Shown one piece after another: positions 63,801 to 64,000 of a stretch of DNA of 64,000 bases. A program made the position numbers and the translations under genes. The notes under the pieces were generated by a model. The model saw nothing but the letters and a program-made list of their open reading frames with translations, had not been told where the DNA came from and ran no database searches. The stretch is from Pseudomonadota bacterium (lineage in GTDB: Bacteria > Desulfobacterota > Syntrophorhabdia > Syntrophorhabdales > Syntrophorhabdaceae), in contig JAPLKB010000008.1 of assembly GCA_026388275.1 (NCBI GenBank), positions 1-64,000 on the forward strand. The letters run 5' to 3'. Each line of letters opens with the position of its first letter. Position 1 is the stretch's first letter.

Positions 63801-64000
63801 CTCTTAAGTGTTGATGACGGAACATGGAATGATGGCTGGATGGAAGGTACTGCTTACGGTAAATTGATTACAAAGAAAAAACTCGGCACTATGGCTGGTA
63901 ATGTTCTCGGTTCATCCATAGGATCAACTAATGGTTCCTGGGAGATGACATCTCTTGGTGCATGGACAGCAAATGACCTGAAGTTCTGGAGCAGCTTAGA
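60867..64000 (+). CDS. Very large FecR-domain surface protein, 3' end outside the window
   Basis: Open frame of at least 1044 codons running off the window end. Signal peptide MKKHILSFVVVSLIFLSF...SHA, then a FecR domain (about residues 30-175: GKVSTLEGRVDVLKPGKNVA, LRIASNTRAEIKEAMFE, NRFEVHTPNAVAGIRGSNMV), then a polyproline linker (about 229-261), then long glycine/serine/threonine-rich beta repeats. A flavodoxin/GATase-like segment (GGGKALLIQDTLPWDS ... YSTIIIASDQH) sits around residues 705-795. GAGGAG precedes the ATG, ten bases after the mini-barrel. Probably a cell-surface or adhesin-like protein. Confidence 0.8.
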   Translation, partial: MKKHILSFVVVSLIFLSFACLSHALLAGKVSTLEGRVDVLKPGKNVAAPVKKGDTVDVGDIYRAKSDGRAEIIFLNGNILRIASNTRAEIKEAMFEGNKSSSVIRLHRGRVQAISSDDFVKKVSAFAEGNRFEVHTPNAVAGIRGSNMVVSFLRGITGCLFISGKGYQFNPNDPQRRIVNIVGGSISFVTSSTGSPTPPRSAAAAEIAIQVAAMTTIEKPKEGGQQDSGPPPPPPPPSSGPPEPPPPPPPPPPPPPPPAPVTTINYTATLTGGLLYDNNFVGSGNLTAAMTGSIESNTNIGSANFAGTYNNPNNNKIWSGGIEGTLDKGGAFLGYAGGSWTSWSGNAIGLLVEEGRAGFLTTSPSGDSAGGLFTGGGLLVKRFIGTTTLAPTEGQTWLDALKSNTTTNTYNTTDSGWSIGDAVFSVSNHKTSTTTIIPELVGNKSIGVIREMVSGDSYNNPDHAIQNGINGQKLGDSFYSIGTAALSDDPSHNQLFMNISNTYMTTRFFGTQSVYYEGTYDALNSPFRMVGIGTIEGSPLSFVSKVSEGRFQGLLGGANSLWSGNSVSVTFMGKLVNGGGNLDIQACDQGWASGNWSTLLPGGVQHVSGINTGYNYVADTSHPITQGVTSTPQSTPMSWHYFTNLLPGTDIIYTATEGSSSYPTSIEYTYNGGKVLASTQSLEYSYQYGRNSAAILTNTLSYATSGGGKALLIQDTLPWDSNANTQILNTLGVSYDVVTSTQFASLDLSPYSTIIIASDQHQSFYDTMATNISKLESFVGSGSNLTNVGLSNIFSYDYANNKYMTYDGGAYRGLVGTVKVGTDAAGKYKAIYIAPDGSAGYLYGYLYGTVYDNADNMFLLNGSIVKEQVKTAAEIGNIAPQDLYNSVSVGTMDGTGAYFEGFFANFDTINGQEDKGYTMAIKNTVSKVGQNWGIYGISLYGTFINELQVPTWTGNFGGQGSFGEYYKNEAWVADSGYWLLSVDDGTWNDGWMEGTAYGKLITKKKLGTMAGNVLGSSIGSTNGSWEMTSLGAWTANDLKFWSSL

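Overview
The window reads as a chromosomal segment of an anaerobic, diderm bacterium, most likely a Thermodesulfobacteriota (former Deltaproteobacteria) of the syntrophic type (a Syntrophorhabdia- or Syntrophia-like lineage is an inference). The signs are separate glyQ and glyS, a pcm-rpoS-like pair, an indolepyruvate:ferredoxin oxidoreductase cluster, a PEP-CTERM protein, outer-membrane beta-barrel genes, and a deltaproteobacterial division-and-cell-wall (dcw) cluster followed by a radical SAM gene. Base composition looks moderately AT-rich throughout. No tRNA or rRNA gene was seen.

Layout. 1-3.7 kb: 5' end of ppdK and glyS-glyQ on the minus strand, with a decayed copy of the glyS/ppdK junction between them. 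4.5-13.5 kb: trmI (minus), then a plus-strand run proC-pcm-rpoS-like-murJ, followed by an ABC importer co-transcribed with menG/ubiE and menA. 13.9-21.1 kb: a housekeeping operon rpsB-tsf-pyrH-frr-uppS-cdsA-dxr-rseP-tsaB. 21.2-28.0 kb: a hotdog thioesterase, a dodecin, and a minus-strand operon of aminotransferase, IorA-like pseudo-subunit, IorB, IorA and a glycosyltransferase. 28.0-35.4 kb: an accessory island with palindromic repeats, two small genes of unknown function, a YaiI-family gene, a PEP-CTERM/LamG protein behind a probable c-di-GMP riboswitch, two diverged copies of a noncoding hairpin element, a RelE-type toxin-antitoxin pair and an FRG-domain protein. 35.4-53.4 kb: radical SAM gene and the dcw cluster (mraZ to ftsZ). 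53.6-58.4 kb: rlmN, a second thioesterase, hflX, a NusG paralogue and a metallo-beta-lactamase-fold hydrolase. 58.6-64 kb: a TPR/beta-barrel protein, a shrunken copy of it, and the start of a very large FecR-domain surface protein that runs off the window.

The most striking observation is in the dcw cluster. All soluble Mur enzymes, MraY, FtsL, FtsQ, FtsA and FtsZ look normal. However, the genes in the ftsI and ftsW positions encode shortened relatives that appear to have lost the catalytic features of the septal transpeptidase (SxxK, SxN, KTG) and of the SEDS glycosyltransferase (C-terminal motif and large extracellular loop). The septal peptidoglycan synthase pair at its usual locus therefore looks enzymatically dead. 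Either a second functional pair lies elsewhere in the genome, or division works differently here.

A second candidate for something undescribed is the pair of roughly 370-bp noncoding units at about 32.2-33.0 kb. Each has three perfect or near-perfect triloop hairpins at matching positions, but the stem sequences have changed in step on both arms. Other items of note are a catalytically degenerate IorA paralogue with a heptamer-repeat insertion in its coding sequence, an importer embedded in a menaquinone operon, a probable AUA start codon in hflX, and a probably leaderless mRNA.
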